DNA of 64,000 nt from Toxorhynchites rutilus septentrionalis (taxonomy: Eukaryota > Arthropoda > Insecta > Diptera > Culicidae). Each line of letters opens with the position of its first letter. The stretch's first letter is position 1. The notes under the pieces were generated by a model that was given only the letters and a program-made list of their open reading frames with translations, searched no databases and was not told the DNA's origin. The stretch lies in the NCBI RefSeq assembly GCF_029784135.1, contig NC_073746.1:289284089-289348088 (forward strand), in the 5' to 3' direction. Below, one piece after another: positions 22,141 to 35,129 of the stretch. Both the position numbers and the translations under genes were made by a program.

Positions 22141-25100
22141 TTTTTTTTTTTTGTATTTTTTTGTATTTTGTGTTTTATTGTGAAAAGATAGATAAGCATA
22201 TAATGATAAAATGGATGGTAAAAAATTATTTGTCGTGTTTTTTCTGAGCTCTAAAAAACATCCGAAATTCGTATCTCCACACTAGAATACCCCTTGAGGT
22301 TAGATTAGTTTAAATTTTCACCAGATTTTTAGTAGACATTACGTAAATATTTACATTCAATGTGAAATGTTTACATATCACAAGAATGTCAGTTTAAACA
22401 TAAAGTGCAAAACTACACATTTCCGTCGACCTTAGGAGTTTTACAAATACCACATGAACAAATTTAGGCAGGGTAAGGGATACGAAGATGTCCACGCTTG
22501 TCCATGGTGAGGGGGCAGGGGTATAGATAATGTCCAAGAGGACATATTGAATAAATATTTCAGAAAAAAAGGGCGGGTAATGTTGGGGGCATTAACGAAG
22601 AAACGTAGAATTACAACAAGGGCTGTTAATTCAGATAACTTATCGAATATCCGATTTATTATTCTGTAACTCTTAGCAAAATTACATCTCCAACGCTTCC
22701 AAAAACATAATTCCCAAACAAGAAGTTCACAAACAATACTATTCAGCATCTTTCGTAGAATTCCAATGAAAAGTTCGAAATCGATTGTGTTAGTGGTAAC
22801 TATAACAATAAACACAACTCACGCTTTTGGAAATTCTTCTTCTTTCCATCCGGCTTGCAATGTCTTTGACGCAACTTCCAATTTGAAAACTATGCACGAA
22901 TTCGTCAAAACTGAATTATAGATCTGATAGACCCCAACCACCAAAAAACATAAAAATACGTCTAAATGAACACAGGCTCTCTCCAAGCAAAAAAAAAATC
23001 ATGTTTTTCTAATTATGTAAAAATTGTAAATAACTTTTAATATCTCTTTTGTGGATGGGCTACCAGCTTGAAAAGCGCCAATGAATAATTTTGCTCCCAC
23101 ATTGTTGAAATTTTTGTCTTTTGTGTTTGGAAAGCAACAGCTCAATTTATATCATTAGACTGGCGGTAGGATCACATGGGGAATGGCTTACAATATAATT
23201 CTTTGCATATATCTAATTTATTTTCTGGAGGAGCCTTCTCCGAAATTTTGCTTGGAACGCATCTTCTGATAATTCTCGGAACGATAATAGAAGAAATTTT
23301 ACATTGCGTTGACAACAATGGTTAAGGTCTATGCGGGAACAGGGACACGACTGACGCTCTAAACTGGGTTAACTGGAATTTTGGGAAAAAATATTCAAAA
23401 ATGTCTTAATTGAAGCGTAAAAAATTTAAAAAACCTATCTTTAAAAGGTGTCCAGATTTCCGTGTTTAACCTTTATTAATAATGAGGTTTCAATGTTTTA
23501 ACAATCTGCCTTCAGGTGTGGTAATCTAAAGGAGGTACCTTCACTCCACGCAGAATAAAAGTATGTTCCATTTAGAACTTGGCCGCTCAAAGTTTCGAAT
23601 GTCTTCATGAGGAAATAAAGTGCAAAATCGGTAAAAATAAATTTTTATATGTTATTTATTAAAATTTGAGAATAAATTCGGGAAAATTTGTTCTTCTGTT
23701 TTTTTGTCATTCACCATTCTGCCAATTTTCTTTCTTCCACTTTATTACTTATTCAACTATTATTAAAATAACATCACAATATTCTCACTGAAACTTCATT
23801 ATCATAATAATCATTATCAGAAACAATTTTCCTTCAATACCTCCTACTACATGAGATATAAAATCTAATGATAAATGTATTTTCCATTCATATTTTTCGT
23901 TTCAAACATATGTTCTGTAGGCATACTATACTGATGCTGGGCTTATACTAATTCGTAGTTCTTTTGTTATCTAAACTACAGAACGGTTACAGTTGACTAC
24001 TGATTTATAAATTTACGTGCTTTGAAAAGCTTATCGATTAACATTCGTACGATTCAAGAAGGTGAAGAAAAAAGTCAAGCATCATTCATAAAACAATTCA
24101 TTTAAATAACTTGTATCTACATCGTTTACCGCTATTCAACGCTGAAGTTGCATTGTTTGTGAAAAACTTGATTCGATTTGAATCAGCGGATTAACGCCAA
24201 GGATCGCAATTTAACGGCGAGAGAATGAAAGCGAGAGTGGGAGAAAGAGTTACCTATCAATGCTCATGCGCTACTCTCCCCTCGGATGGTCCTTGTTTCT
24301 CTCGGGAAAAGGTCTCTTCTGTCACGAGTTTTCACACCTCGAAAAACGAAGTTGTTCCCCAAAAAAAATCCATCGTTTTTCGAGCCTAGCACGACACCCG
24401 AATGTGTAACTTAGGTTAGGATTCGTCGAGAGAATATACCTATTGTGCAGGTGGAGCACATATCAATGAGTTTTGTTTTGTTTCGCGCGAATAGATGAAT
24501 TGATATGATCCATGAAGCCCGACAAAATGGATCCTGCGAACGGAATCGTCAGCTTCAAGAACCCGACAAGCGACCGGCGGAATACTTTTTGTCTTAGCGC
24601 ACTCAGCTCACAAGTAATTTATTTTATTCTGCCAAAAGCAAAACAAAGCCTAAATTATACCGGCTATTATTGTGTGGGAAAATTCGCTGGATGAGATATA
24701 GTAAATTTGTAATACAAAAACAATCTTCTTTGTTGTTGTATGCTCATCGGCCCCAAGGGAAAGCGAGGCTGGAGTTTATGAGCTGTTCTGTTTGGATAAA
24801 CCTAATGAGCAATTAAAAGGGAGGAGTACTCGGGGCGAACGTTTATTCTACTTTCGGGATGTTTTTTTTTTGGGGATTGAAGTAGCCCAAGTTTTCGCTC
24901 TTCACAACAACTTCTAAAGGCTAACATTGTTTGTTTAATGCGCATCATACAATTTTTTGAGGCTACCCAAGCCTACCACCCTGTAAAGAGCATTGCATTT
25001 TGGTGTTTTGTTTTTTTTACAACCGCTGCACAATAATTCCAAAGCTCCGCGCCAATCGGCTTCACTGGTCATAACAAAAAATAATACACACAATACACCC

Positions 25101-26640
25101 TCTCATGTGGTTTTCCTGTGGATTGCATCAATACACGGTCCCGTTTGACTTTTCACCTGGCTATGGGGACCATTTAACCCGATGGGTTGTGTTACCCCGA
25201 ACCGGGACATTCATGTTTTTCGATGTGAATGCGGCCTTCGTCACCAATTACGAATGACCACTTTGATGCTCTAGTTAGTGACACCACTGCTTGTTTTGTT
25301 CTGCGGTAGATGGAGTTAATTTACTGTCGTGTAACTGTTCTATTCGCCGTCCATTCTCTGTCCATCTCTCTCTCTTTCTCCCACTCACCGTCATTCACAC
25401 ACTACAGCAATCCCTCGCTCATCCTGTTCACTCACCGTGTCCGCGTGTCGAATGACATCCTGGCGGTGAGCCACTTTTTGCCATCCCGTATCAAACAAGA
25501 CCCTGGAGGATTGTTGCTGGCCGGGGGTGATGGAAGCGAAGGCGGCACAAAACTCATTTCCGCAAACAAGTAAAATACCGTTGACAAGGGTGCTACTCTC
25601 TTTGGTGGTGTTGTTGTTTGTTATTGTATCCGAGTGGGAGAAATTATCTGTGAGTAGTTTGAATTATAATTTCAAATTGGGCGCAATAATCGGGAAGACA
25701 GAAATGGCGTTTCTACTTAGCGCTGGCGGTTCCAATTTAGAACGCTGGGAGCGTACCGAAGGTGCACGAGATCGACATTTAAATTTCCCTTCCGGCGGCG
25801 AATGGGGGCGAACAGAGATCGCAATCGATAAAACTGTGAGGGCGTATACTGATGACTGCTGTGTTAATACCATAGGCAATGTGAATGCTACTTTCTCGTG
25901 TTATCTAACTCAGAGATAAATTTTGGTTCGACAGAACACACGATGTCCTTTCTATCAAAGAACACTCGCAAAAATAGATATTTAAAAAATACGACTTCGA
26001 CAAAAATGAATCATAAAATATACCGTCGTGGTCACATAAAACCTAGGGAACCTACGCTATAGAGGCGACCCTTCTGGCCTTCGGGCGGCGAATATCATAC
26101 TAACATTCCTTCCCTTCCCCTTGGTGACTGTAAGGACATGGCCGGCGTCGTTATTGACTATTTGAAGTTCGAATCACCGAAATATGTAAATTAATTTTGC
26201 AAAACACTTCGTTCACTTCAAAACGCCTAACTACACAACTTTATTCTTATTTTTAGAATACAACTACAATTCACTACTTTATTTACAATAGTTTTACAAT
26301 ATTTCGGAAATATGGTTTTGGGTTTTAAAAAATCGGCTTATCCTCCTAGGTGTCCTATAGTCACAATACTTCCTTTTTGTTTATTGTTTTCTCTTCCTTT
26401 CTAGCTTCGATTCATTCCTTTGGTATTGGTTAGTGAAGTTTGAAGACGAAACGATTTTACCTATGCAGCAAAATAGTTTATGTCGGGGGGTTCACCGAAT
26501 TTATAATTAATTGTTGTATCCAACACAGTGTGTTCTTTGTGCAATTCCGCTGGTTCAGGTCAAATATGGAGAGCTACTACGAATTGTACAGTCTACCCAG
26601 GTTCAAACTATATCTTTGGTTTTTTGAATATAAAAAAAAC
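22141..26640. other. long stretch without recognised genes
   Basis: AT-rich with a GC-richer patch at about 24.2-25.9 kb. Open frames up to 130 codons (for example 25527-25919 plus) show no known domain. The patch has pyrimidine-rich tracts (about 25360-25385) and could be host regulatory DNA. I find no inverted-repeat ends, splice-linked exons or RNA genes that I can support. Confidence 0.35.
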
Positions 26641-26903
26641 AGGAAGTGGGTCATATCTATGGTATAACCGCAAGGGTGACGTAGGACTATCGTTGATTTA
26701 GAGATCATTTGTATGAAGTTGAATCTGAATTCATTCTGAATGAATGAATATTTGGAGAACTTCGAAAACGAGAGCGTTACGTTGGAGGCACAAGGTTTTA
26801 TGCATCCAATATTGGATACGGAAATATCCTACTGATGGGGAAGAATAATCTTCAGAAGCTATCCTGTTGATTGCGATTGATTGAAAAATCACAAAACCTA
26901 ATG

Positions 26904-27199
26904 TATTTGGTCACAGTGTTACATGGATAGAAAACATTAAAATAAACTCTTTCATATGAATGTAATTTTAAATTCCCAGAGGAACTGGCAGATTATTTTC
27001 AGTAACGATTAGATATTTCCACATTTTCCTCGATACTGGAAGCCCACCAGTGGTTAATGCTAACTCGATAACCATCTGTTAATAGCACTTGATTGATACA
27101 TATTTGGTCACAGTGTTACATGGATAGAAAACATTAAAATAAACTCTTTCACATGAATGTATTTTTAAATTCCTAGAGGAACTGGCAGATTATTTTCCG
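26904..27199. repeat. direct repeat, about 96 bp, 197 bp apart
   Basis: The segment starting TATTTGGTCACAGTGTTACA at 26904 recurs at 27101 and continues for about 96 bp to GAACTGGCAGATTATTTTC with only a few differences. The first unit is therefore a 197-bp period followed by a partial second unit. It lies inside copy D of the unnamed repeat. Confidence 0.9.
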
Positions 27200-27432
27200 G
27201 ATCTTTTTCGATCCAAACGGAAAGAATTCCGTGCGTGTATGTGTGTGTGTGTAGCGGCTGCTTCGAGATCTTCCCGGGGAACCGTTTGTAGCATCACTCT
27301 CCTCCTGATGGATTCCCTTCTGGCCTAAGGTGCACAAACAGGCTCTTGGTGACACCGTTCATCCGCGCTTTCATGATAAATGAAGAGCTTCACCACAACA
27401 GCGACAACATGCTCCAACCGCTGTTCAATTAG

Positions 27433-27468
27433 AACTGAGTGGATTTCCGAGCGGCGCTCGCTTATATA
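27433..27468 (-). promoter_or_regulatory. candidate RNA polymerase II core promoter (TATA + initiator)
   Basis: On the minus strand TATATAAG (27461-27468) is followed, 30 bases from the start of the TATA box, by TCAGTT (27433-27438), the arthropod initiator consensus. The spacing fits a functional core promoter. Downstream, the first minus-strand ATG (27372-27374) opens a frame of only 26 codons. No known product is recognisable, so what it would drive is unclear. Confidence 0.5.
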
Positions 27469-27720
27469 CCGATTGGTGATTTCAATAGCCTATTTTGAAA
27501 GCAAATTTAAGACTATTGAAACAAGTTTTTGGATCAGAAAGTAACAAGTATAGAACGCGTAGACATTTTATCTTTCGAATGAAGTGTTTATCATACCATT
27601 TCGTACAGTTGTTTAGGAGCTATTAACACTCAAAATCTCGGTCTCCGGCGTAACGCTTTCGTTTTCGAAACTTTGATTTTACACCCCGGTATAGAAATGA
27701 AAGACGTAGTCCTACGTCAA

Positions 27721-28348
27721 AAAATAATAATAATATATAATTTATTGAGTTATCCCCTTTAAGTCAGAAAACATCATTGACGAAAACATGATTGACGATC
27801 ATATTTGATGAAAAAAATCTTTCTGCGCATATGGTCAAATGTAAACAACGACAGAGTCATAGAAGTTTTTCGGTTTTGGACTCTGTTTGTCTCATACTGG
27901 CTCTACTTTAAAAAGTACGCTATGTCAGACGTTTCTGTTGCTTTCGTATGAAAGATGAGAAAATTAAGAACAGGATATAGTTGTGAAACACCTAAATTGG
28001 AGGATTTGAATAACATTCTGGAAGTGATAATCTTAAAAGTTGGTGGTTTTGAAGGTGTTATTATTAATTTTATCCCATAAATTCATAAAGAGCCCGATTG
28101 TTTCTATCAATCAAATAGAAGCTCTCCAACTGCTCTACCATTTGTTTTTTGACACCCGACTCCTTTATTCCTTCGCTGCAATATAATTTTAAACAATTCC
28201 TGGTGGGCTTCAATAAGAATCCTCGAAAATCACAATTTGTACTCTACTGTACTTATAATAACATCAACGTTGAATATTACTTTTTTTTTAAATAAGTCAT
28301 ATTTTAAATATAAAAAAAGGGTTTTTTTAATTGTGTATAATCGAGCCA
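27721..28348. other. unassigned stretch
   Basis: AT-rich. No recognisable gene, repeat end or RNA feature between copy D and the MITE at 28353. Confidence 0.4.
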
Positions 28349-28352
28349 TATA

Positions 28353-28823
28353 ACGGGTGTTGAATAAAAAATGAGAATTTTTTCAATCGCATATAAAATT
28401 TTTTTTTTCTTTTTCATCGATTTCAGTATTTTTTATTAATAACATAATGTATTTTCTTCAAAAAAATGTCAACGTAACTCAACAAACTTGCCCTAGTGCC
28501 GCCTAATAGAGGATTTCTTTGGTTCACTCAGTGCCCTAGTGTATAAAAACAATTGGAGGGCCAAGGACACGAAGCAACTGACTACAAGAATCCGGAATTG
28601 TATCCGGAAAATGGACGTAAGTGCCGTACAACGTTCTTGTGAGAGCATCGCGACAAAGTTGCGTAGAACAGCAGACCACGGCTCTTACTCAAACATTCAC
28701 TGACATTTTTTTGAAGAAAATACATTATGTTATCAATAAAAAATACTGAAATCGATGGAAAAAAATAATAAAAAAAATGTTATATGTGATTGAAAAAATT
28801 CTCATTTTTTATTTAACACCCGT
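28353..28823. mobile_element. MITE with about 120-bp inverted arms
   Basis: A 471-bp element whose ends read ACGGGTGTTGAATAAAAAAT inward from the left and the nearly identical inverse from the right. The similarity continues through CATCGATTTCAGTATTTTTT to AAAAAAATGTCA, so each arm is about 120 bp. It is flanked by TATA on both sides (28349-28352 and 28824-28827), consistent with TA-targeting Tc1/mariner-type insertion. The GC-richer centre (about 28490-28690) may be a remnant of a transposase, but no frame is intact. Confidence 0.85.
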
Positions 28824-28827
28824 TATA

Positions 28828-29529
28828 ATCGTGTCTGCATATAAACGAGCTCGACCGGTGTTTTGTCATTTGAGGGCAATGTGGTCAGTGATGGTTAACG
28901 GCTTACAATGTTCAATTTTAATAGTAAAAACCGTTGGCTATCTTGAACAACAGTAAGTTGAACTACAATATTCTTCGAAAAACGGAGATTGTAGCGACAG
29001 TGGACGCAGGAAATGGGCATATTCCTTAGGTTGACGACTTTTTCCCCACTTTCCTATGGCTTGCCACTTGTGAGATTGTGTATTGTCTTCGTGATAACAA
29101 TAATTAATCATGAATCTATCTTCATTCTTCCAAGCAATTGAGAATGGCGTGAACAAAGAAAAACTACGTTTTTAACCATAGCTCTTATGGTGAATCATAT
29201 AAGGATTCAGAAAAAATAATTTTCTTTTTTGGTACCCTATACTATATTTTCCAAAGCGCAAGTGATATGGTTCGGGGCTTTTTTTTACGAATACACGAAT
29301 ATAATATAATCAGAAAAGAAAAAATAAAGAATTTAATTAAAAATCAAATTATCAAAAATTTATTAGATATTTTCGAACCGTGCAGTTCATGAAATTTTCT
29401 GAGAAAAATCACAAATATCAAAAAACAAATCCAAATATATTTGAATATAAATTGAACCAGTACTAGATCTTAAAATTCTGAAAAAAATTAAAATTTGGAA
29501 ACATATTTTTTTGTACCGCGCAACACTGC
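28828..29529. other. unassigned AT-rich stretch
   Basis: Lies between the MITE and the 3' end of the I-clade LINE. No recognisable feature. Confidence 0.4.
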
Positions 29530-29877
29530 TTTTTTTTTAATTCGTTTATTTTTACAGGCTCAGTTACTTAAGTTTAAAGGAGCCGAATTCTTAAATATAA
29601 TTTTAAAACTATATATATATATAAACAATTTTCTTACATCTATGGTTAGTAAGGTGGAAAACCGATTACTCGCGGTGTACCCGAGTTTAGGAGGGTGACA
29701 TATTTTTAGGAGAAGGATGGGATATAAGGAAATTGTAACAATGTTGATGAACACTCAATTTATAAATCTATTCGTATATCTATAGTGTATTTACATTTCA
29801 ACTTATTCTACTATTTATAGCAAGGGGACGAATTACACGCAAAGGAAGGAAAGGAGGGTATAAGGATGTAGGGGCAA

Positions 29878-32800
29878 TCACACACGAAGATCTATAGCTT
29901 TAAGGAAAACATATATATGGGACATGTAATCAAGGTCTAACCGAGCCAACACATCTCTCACCGGCACATTGGGCTGTCTTCCTCGGGCCCGAAGGGAGTT
30001 TTTTAAATTCGATCTGGCGACCAGATACACCTCGCACGACCAAACAATGTGCTCGATGTCGTGATAACCTTGGCCACAAACGCAGAGATTGCTGCTGGCA
30101 AGATTGAAACGGAAGAGTAGTGCATCTAACGAACAGTGATTGGACATGAGTCGGGAGAAGGTGCGAATAAAGTCCCGACTCAAGTCTAGACTTTTGAACC
30201 ACGGTTTGAGGCTAACCTTAGGGATAATCGAGTGAAACCACCGGCCCAATTCATCTTCATTCCACTTGCGTTGCCAGTTAGCGATGGTATTTTTGCGGAC
30301 TAAAGAATAAAATTCATTGAAGGCGATTTGACGCTGATAAATATCGCCTTCAATTGCACCTACCTATGCTAATGAGTCAGCCCTCTCATTACCCGGAATG
30401 GAGCAATGTGAAGGGACCCAGATAAAGGTAATGACATAACAGCGTCTGGATAAAGCACTCAAAATTTCTCGTATTCTCTCAAGGAAGTACGGCGAGTGCT
30501 TTTCCGGCCTCACTGAACGGATAGCTTCGACAGAGCTAAGACTATCCGTTACAATGTAATAGTGTTCAACAGGTCGTGAGGCGACGCTGTCCAGCGCCCA
30601 ATGAATTGCTGCCAATTCAGCAATATACGCTGAGCAAGGATTCTGAAGACTGTGTGAGGTGCTAAAAAATTCGTTGAACACGCCAAATCCTGTGGACTCG
30701 TTTATAGTGGACCCATCAGTAAAGTACATATTATCGCAATTGATACCCCCATACTTTTCATCGAAGATCGTTGGAGCGATCCTCGATCGTTGGTAATCTG
30801 AATATCCATGGATATCTTGCTTCATGGACAGATCAAAATGCACAGAGGAATTGATGTAGTCAGGGAAACAAACACGGTTGGGAATATACGAAGAAGGATC
30901 AACCTGCATGGAGATGAATTCATGATATGAACTCATGAACCCGGAGTGAAAATTTAGCTCGATCAGCTGCTCAAAATTTCCGATCACCAATGGGTTCATG
31001 ACCCTACACCGGATGAAGAACCGAAGAGATAATAAATTGAAGCTTTTAGTAGGAGTAGGCCTGCCAAAACCTCGAGACTCATGGTATGCGTTGAGGGCAT
31101 ACATCCCAACGCGATACGGAGACAAAGATACTGAATTCGCTCGAGTTTAATGAGGTGTGTTTTGGCAGCTGATTGAAAACAGAAACTGCCATACTCCATC
31201 ACTGAGAGAATAGTTGTTCGATACAACATTATAAGATCTTCTGGGTGGGCTCCCCACCAGGTGCCGGTAATTGTACGGAGAAAGTTTATTCTTTGTTGGC
31301 ATTTTTTACTCAGATACCTAATATGGGCCCCCCAAGTACATTTGGAGCCGAACCAGACCCCAAGATACTTGAATGACATAGCATGAGTGATCGGTTTACC
31401 CAAAAGTTGAAGCTTTGGTTTTGCTGGTCTATGCTTCCTAGAAAAAACCACCATCTCTGTTTTCTCCGTGGAGAATTCGATCCCTAGCCCAATGGCCCAG
31501 GTTGAAAAATTGTTCAAAGTATCTTGTAAGGGTCCTTGCAAGTCGGATTCGTTTGGTCCTACGACAGACACCACTCCATCATCTGCAAGTTGTCTTAGGC
31601 TGCAATTTTGTGTAAGGCAATTGTCGATGTCGCTTACATAGAAGTTGTACAAAAGGGGGCTTAAACATGAGCCCTGGGGGAGGCCCATGTAAGAGACCCG
31701 ACTTACTGCCGAATCTCCGTTCAAATGTTTCTCACAAAGCAAGCTATATAACATATTATTCAATAGAGGCGGCAGACCCCGAGAGTGTAATTTGTCCGAC
31801 AAAACCTCTATTGAAACAGAATCGAAGGCCCCCTTTATGTCCAAGAATACTGAAGCCATTTGTTTTTTTTCGGCGTAAGCCATTTGAATTTCTGAAGAAA
31901 GCAACGCAAGACAATCATTCGTCCCCTTGCCCCTGCGGAACCCATATCGTGTATCTGAGAGTAGGCCATTCGTTTCAACCCATCGATCAAGGCGAAACAA
32001 GATCATTTTCTCCAACAATTTCCGTATACAAGACAGCATTGCTATTGGGCGGTACGAATTGAAGTCGGACGCGGGTTTTCCGGGTTTTTGAATAGCTATA
32101 ACTCGTACTTGTCTCCAATCATCTGGAACAATATTATTCTCCAGAAACCGATTGAATAAATTCAACAAGCGATGTTTCGCCACATCAGGGAGGTTTTTCA
32201 GCAAGTTGAACTTAATTCTATCCGATCCCGGAGCAGAATTGTTACATGAGAGCAGAGCAAGAGAGAATTCTACCATCGAAAACTCGGAATCAAGATCGCA
32301 CCTACCTTGTGGTATATCTCGAACAATTTTTTGCACAGGAGCGGAATCAGGACAAACCTTCCGTGCAAAATTAAAAATCCATCGATGTGAATATTCTTCG
32401 CTTTCATTCGTTGAAGAGCGATTTCTCATGTTTCGAGCCACTTTCCATAATTTTTTCATTGACGTTTCTCGTGACAAACCTCCCACGAAATTTCGCCAAT
32501 AAGCACGTTTTTTCCCTTTGATTAAGTTTTTAAATTGATCTTCAAGGGCTAAATACGTTTGAAAATTTTCAGGAGTTCCACGTTTCCGAAAAGCTTTAAA
32601 TGCATTCGATTTTTCTACATAAAGCTTGGAACATTGGCTATCCCACCATAGATTGGGAGGCCTTCGGGAAATGGTGGAACCTGGGATGGGTTTCGTTTGA
32701 GCGCGAACCGCGCTGTCATAGATCAAACGAGAAAGGAAGCTATACTCCTCCAATGGAGGTAAACCATCTCTGGAATTGATGGCTAGAGCAATCGCGTCCG

Positions 32801-33551
32801 CATATTTTTTCCAGTCAATGTGTCTTGTGAGGTCATATACCATGTTTATAGATTCAGAAGAATTCAACCCAATGGTGATGGAAATTTTGATTGGCAAGTG
32901 ATCACTACCGTTGGGGTCCTGGATTACATTCCACTTACAATCTAACGATAGTGAATTCGAGCGAAGCGAGAGGTCAAGAGCACTTGGGTTAGCAGGAGGT
33001 TTAGGTACACGTGTTGTTTCCCCAGTGTTCAAAACGGTCATATTGAAGCTGTTACAAAGGTCATATATCAACAATGAACGATTGTCGTCGTACTGTTCCC
33101 CCCAGGCAGTTCCATGAGAGTTGAAGTCTCCCAAGATCAATCGTGGCTCAGGAAGGAGTGAGCACATGTCATCAAGTTGTTTGCGGCTAACCGCAGCTCT
33201 CGGAGGCCAATACAAGCTGACAATACAGAGGTCTTTGCCTCTGATGTTTGCATGACAAGCAACAGCTTCGATCCCTCCAATAGGTGGAAGGTCAATTCTA
33301 AAAAATGAGTGGCACTTATTGATCCCCAAAAGCACCCCTCCGTATCTATCATCACGGTCCAAGCGTATAATATTAAAATCGTGGAAAGAGATATCATCTC
33401 GCGAAGAAAGCCAAGTTTCGGACAGAGCAAAAACATCACAATTGTAGTTATGAATTAAAATTTTGAATGTATCCAATTTAGGGATAAGACTACGACAATT
33501 CCACTGTAAAACAGTGATATCTCCGACCTCTCTATTTGAATTAGACTTCAA
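29878..33551 (-). pseudogene. I-clade LINE ORF2: endonuclease, reverse transcriptase, RNase H
   Basis: The element's replication enzyme: it nicks target DNA and copies the LINE RNA there. The N-terminal APE-type endonuclease spans about residues 10-230 (LQWNCRSL, SETWLS, LGDFNSHG, SDHLPI). The reverse transcriptase follows at about 430-740, with SYRPIAMLSC, FLDIKGAFDSV, LPQGSCLSPLLYNF and the catalytic LADD. A frameshift at about 31040-31080 separates it from RNase H, whose acidic residues are all present (FTDGS, AELAAIHWALDS, VTDSLSS, GNERADSLA). A stop follows at 30364-30366. The same frame then runs on to 29878 through a C-terminal CVCGQGYHDIEHIVWSC zinc-finger-like motif. The start overlaps the ORF1 end and has no ATG. 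With two lesions the protein would be truncated before RNase H. Confidence 0.9.
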
Positions 33552-35129
33552 GAGAGATAATCATTGCAACGAGGGGCCATGTTTGCATCAATTGTTGCAA
33601 AATTGTCTTTAATACTGGAAGCATTGAGATGACAAGGGTTCTGATGGAGTCAGAAACATTAAAACACTTGAAGATTTGGTCCAAAAGGTCAGACAACTTT
33701 ATAAATCCCGATTGGGAAGTTGAACTGGACGGAATAACAGGGACAGTTGGGGTTTTTGATGTCCCCTCGAGTGCTGGGCCATTCGAAGGTGAATTATTCC
33801 CACGGAAACCAGGAGGAACCTGATTTTGCTTGTCCGCTGCACTCGATTTTTTAGGCATGCTAACAGGGGGTATCACCGGAGGGGCTTGTCCTTGAACTTT
33901 GGGAGTGGTCATATTTTTGCGCCGGGGATTCCCTTGGAAAATGAACGGTGTGCCCCCGTTAGCTGTGTCCGCTTCTATTTCGTCAACGGGCAACGTGGCG
34001 AAGACATTTTGTGTGTTGATCGGTTGTTGTTGTTGGGCCAGTGGAGAAGCGCCCTTTTAAATATCCGCAAAAGTGCGTTTCGAGCGTTCCTTCAAAGAGC
34101 GCTTCTGTTTCTCCCAGCGACTCTTGTAATTTTCACAAACTGAGAGCTCGTGTGGGGATCCCCCGCAATATGGACATTTATGCTCAGTCGCACTGCAGGA
34201 TTTCCCCTCATGTTGCTCTCCGCAAGTGGCACAGCGCTCCTTGTTGGCACAATAATCCGAAGTGTGACCAACTGACTTGCATTTGTTGCAAGTCATGGGC
34301 TTTGGCACGAAGAGTCGCACAGGTAGTCTCAATTTGTCCACCATAACGTAGTCAGGGAGGGCGGCACCAGCAAAGGTGACTCGAAACGAGTCTGACGGCG
34401 TAAATTTAGTTTGGTCCCCATCATGGGAAAGTTTCCCGAGTTGGCAACAGTCCAAGATTTTCACTTCCATTGAGGGGAGCTTCTTGAACTTGCCTTTTCC
34501 TTCTGCTTTTATTTGTTCGCTCGTCAGACCCGTTTCAGTTATCACCCCCTCAATTTCTACGTTATGGGAGGGTATAAATGTTCGATATTCGAGAGTGAAA
34601 TGTTGATCAGCAACAATCTCGTTTGCGTGTTTCCGTTCATTCACGACAACTCGCAATTTGTTCGGTCTAACCCTGCGAATTTCAGATACAGAAGTGTATC
34701 TGGCCAGATCTTTCATGATCTGAATCACGTTAAGGTTTTTTCCTTTCGGTTTTGGCCGGAGGAAAACAACCCAAGGGCCAGTTCCAGGTGCATCTTCTGG
34801 ATAAACTCTGACACGTGGAGCGGAGACAACAGAGGGGGAAGACGAGGACGAGGACGAGGATGAGGATGAGGACGAAAACGAGGATTGGGTTGGATCGAAG
34901 GCATCAGAAGGGGGAAGCGAAATCGATGATGGGAGAGGGGGAGTGGAAGTAACAGTGGGTTGAGAAGGGAGGCTTGCAATTTTCTTAGAGGGGGGCTTGG
35001 TAGGATGAGCGGATTCGTCCCCAGAAGAATTATCTTCCTTATGAGGGACTCGTTTATGTTTTTTCCCAGATCTTATATGAGATTCATTATCGGGGTCTCC
35101 ATCTCTGGAAATCCTCCACTATTCTCCAT
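33541..35129 (-). pseudogene. I-clade LINE ORF1 (gag-like, zinc knuckles)
   Basis: The RNA-binding protein that packages LINE RNA. The ATG at 35127-35129 opens a short N-terminal frame that shifts at about 35095. A long open frame follows with a lysine- and proline-rich head, a serine tract (plus strand GAGGAC repeats at 34840-34875) and a region of gag-like fold. Three clustered zinc knuckles come next: CNKCKSVGHTSDYC, CATCGEQHEGKSC and CPYCGGSPHELSVC at about 34130-34290. An in-frame TAA at 34057-34059 interrupts it. The same frame continues through a glutamine stretch and a proline-rich tail to 33541, overlapping ORF2 by about 11 bases. One frameshift and one stop make it non-functional as read. 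Confidence 0.88.

Larger units (their letters stand above)
26676..27720. mobile_element. unnamed 1.05-kb repeat, copy D, with captured module
   Basis: The left end TGACGTAGGACTA and the right end TAGTCCTACGTCAA are inverted. Length is 1045 bp, close to copy A. The bases just outside the left end are also shared with copy A (ATAACCGCAAG). The interior differs from copy A: it holds a 197-bp direct duplication (annotated separately) and a GC-richer segment at about 27200-27470 containing a promoter-like site. The latter looks like foreign sequence captured between the ends. Confidence 0.6.

Noticed and set aside
25310..25919. Two plus-strand frames of 87 and 130 codons
   Set aside because: No recognisable domain; the pyrimidine-rich stretch explains the serine- and leucine-rich translation.
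31667..32502. Plus-strand frames of 131 and 116 codons
   Set aside because: They are the opposite strand of the LINE reverse transcriptase, whose minus-strand motifs are unambiguous.
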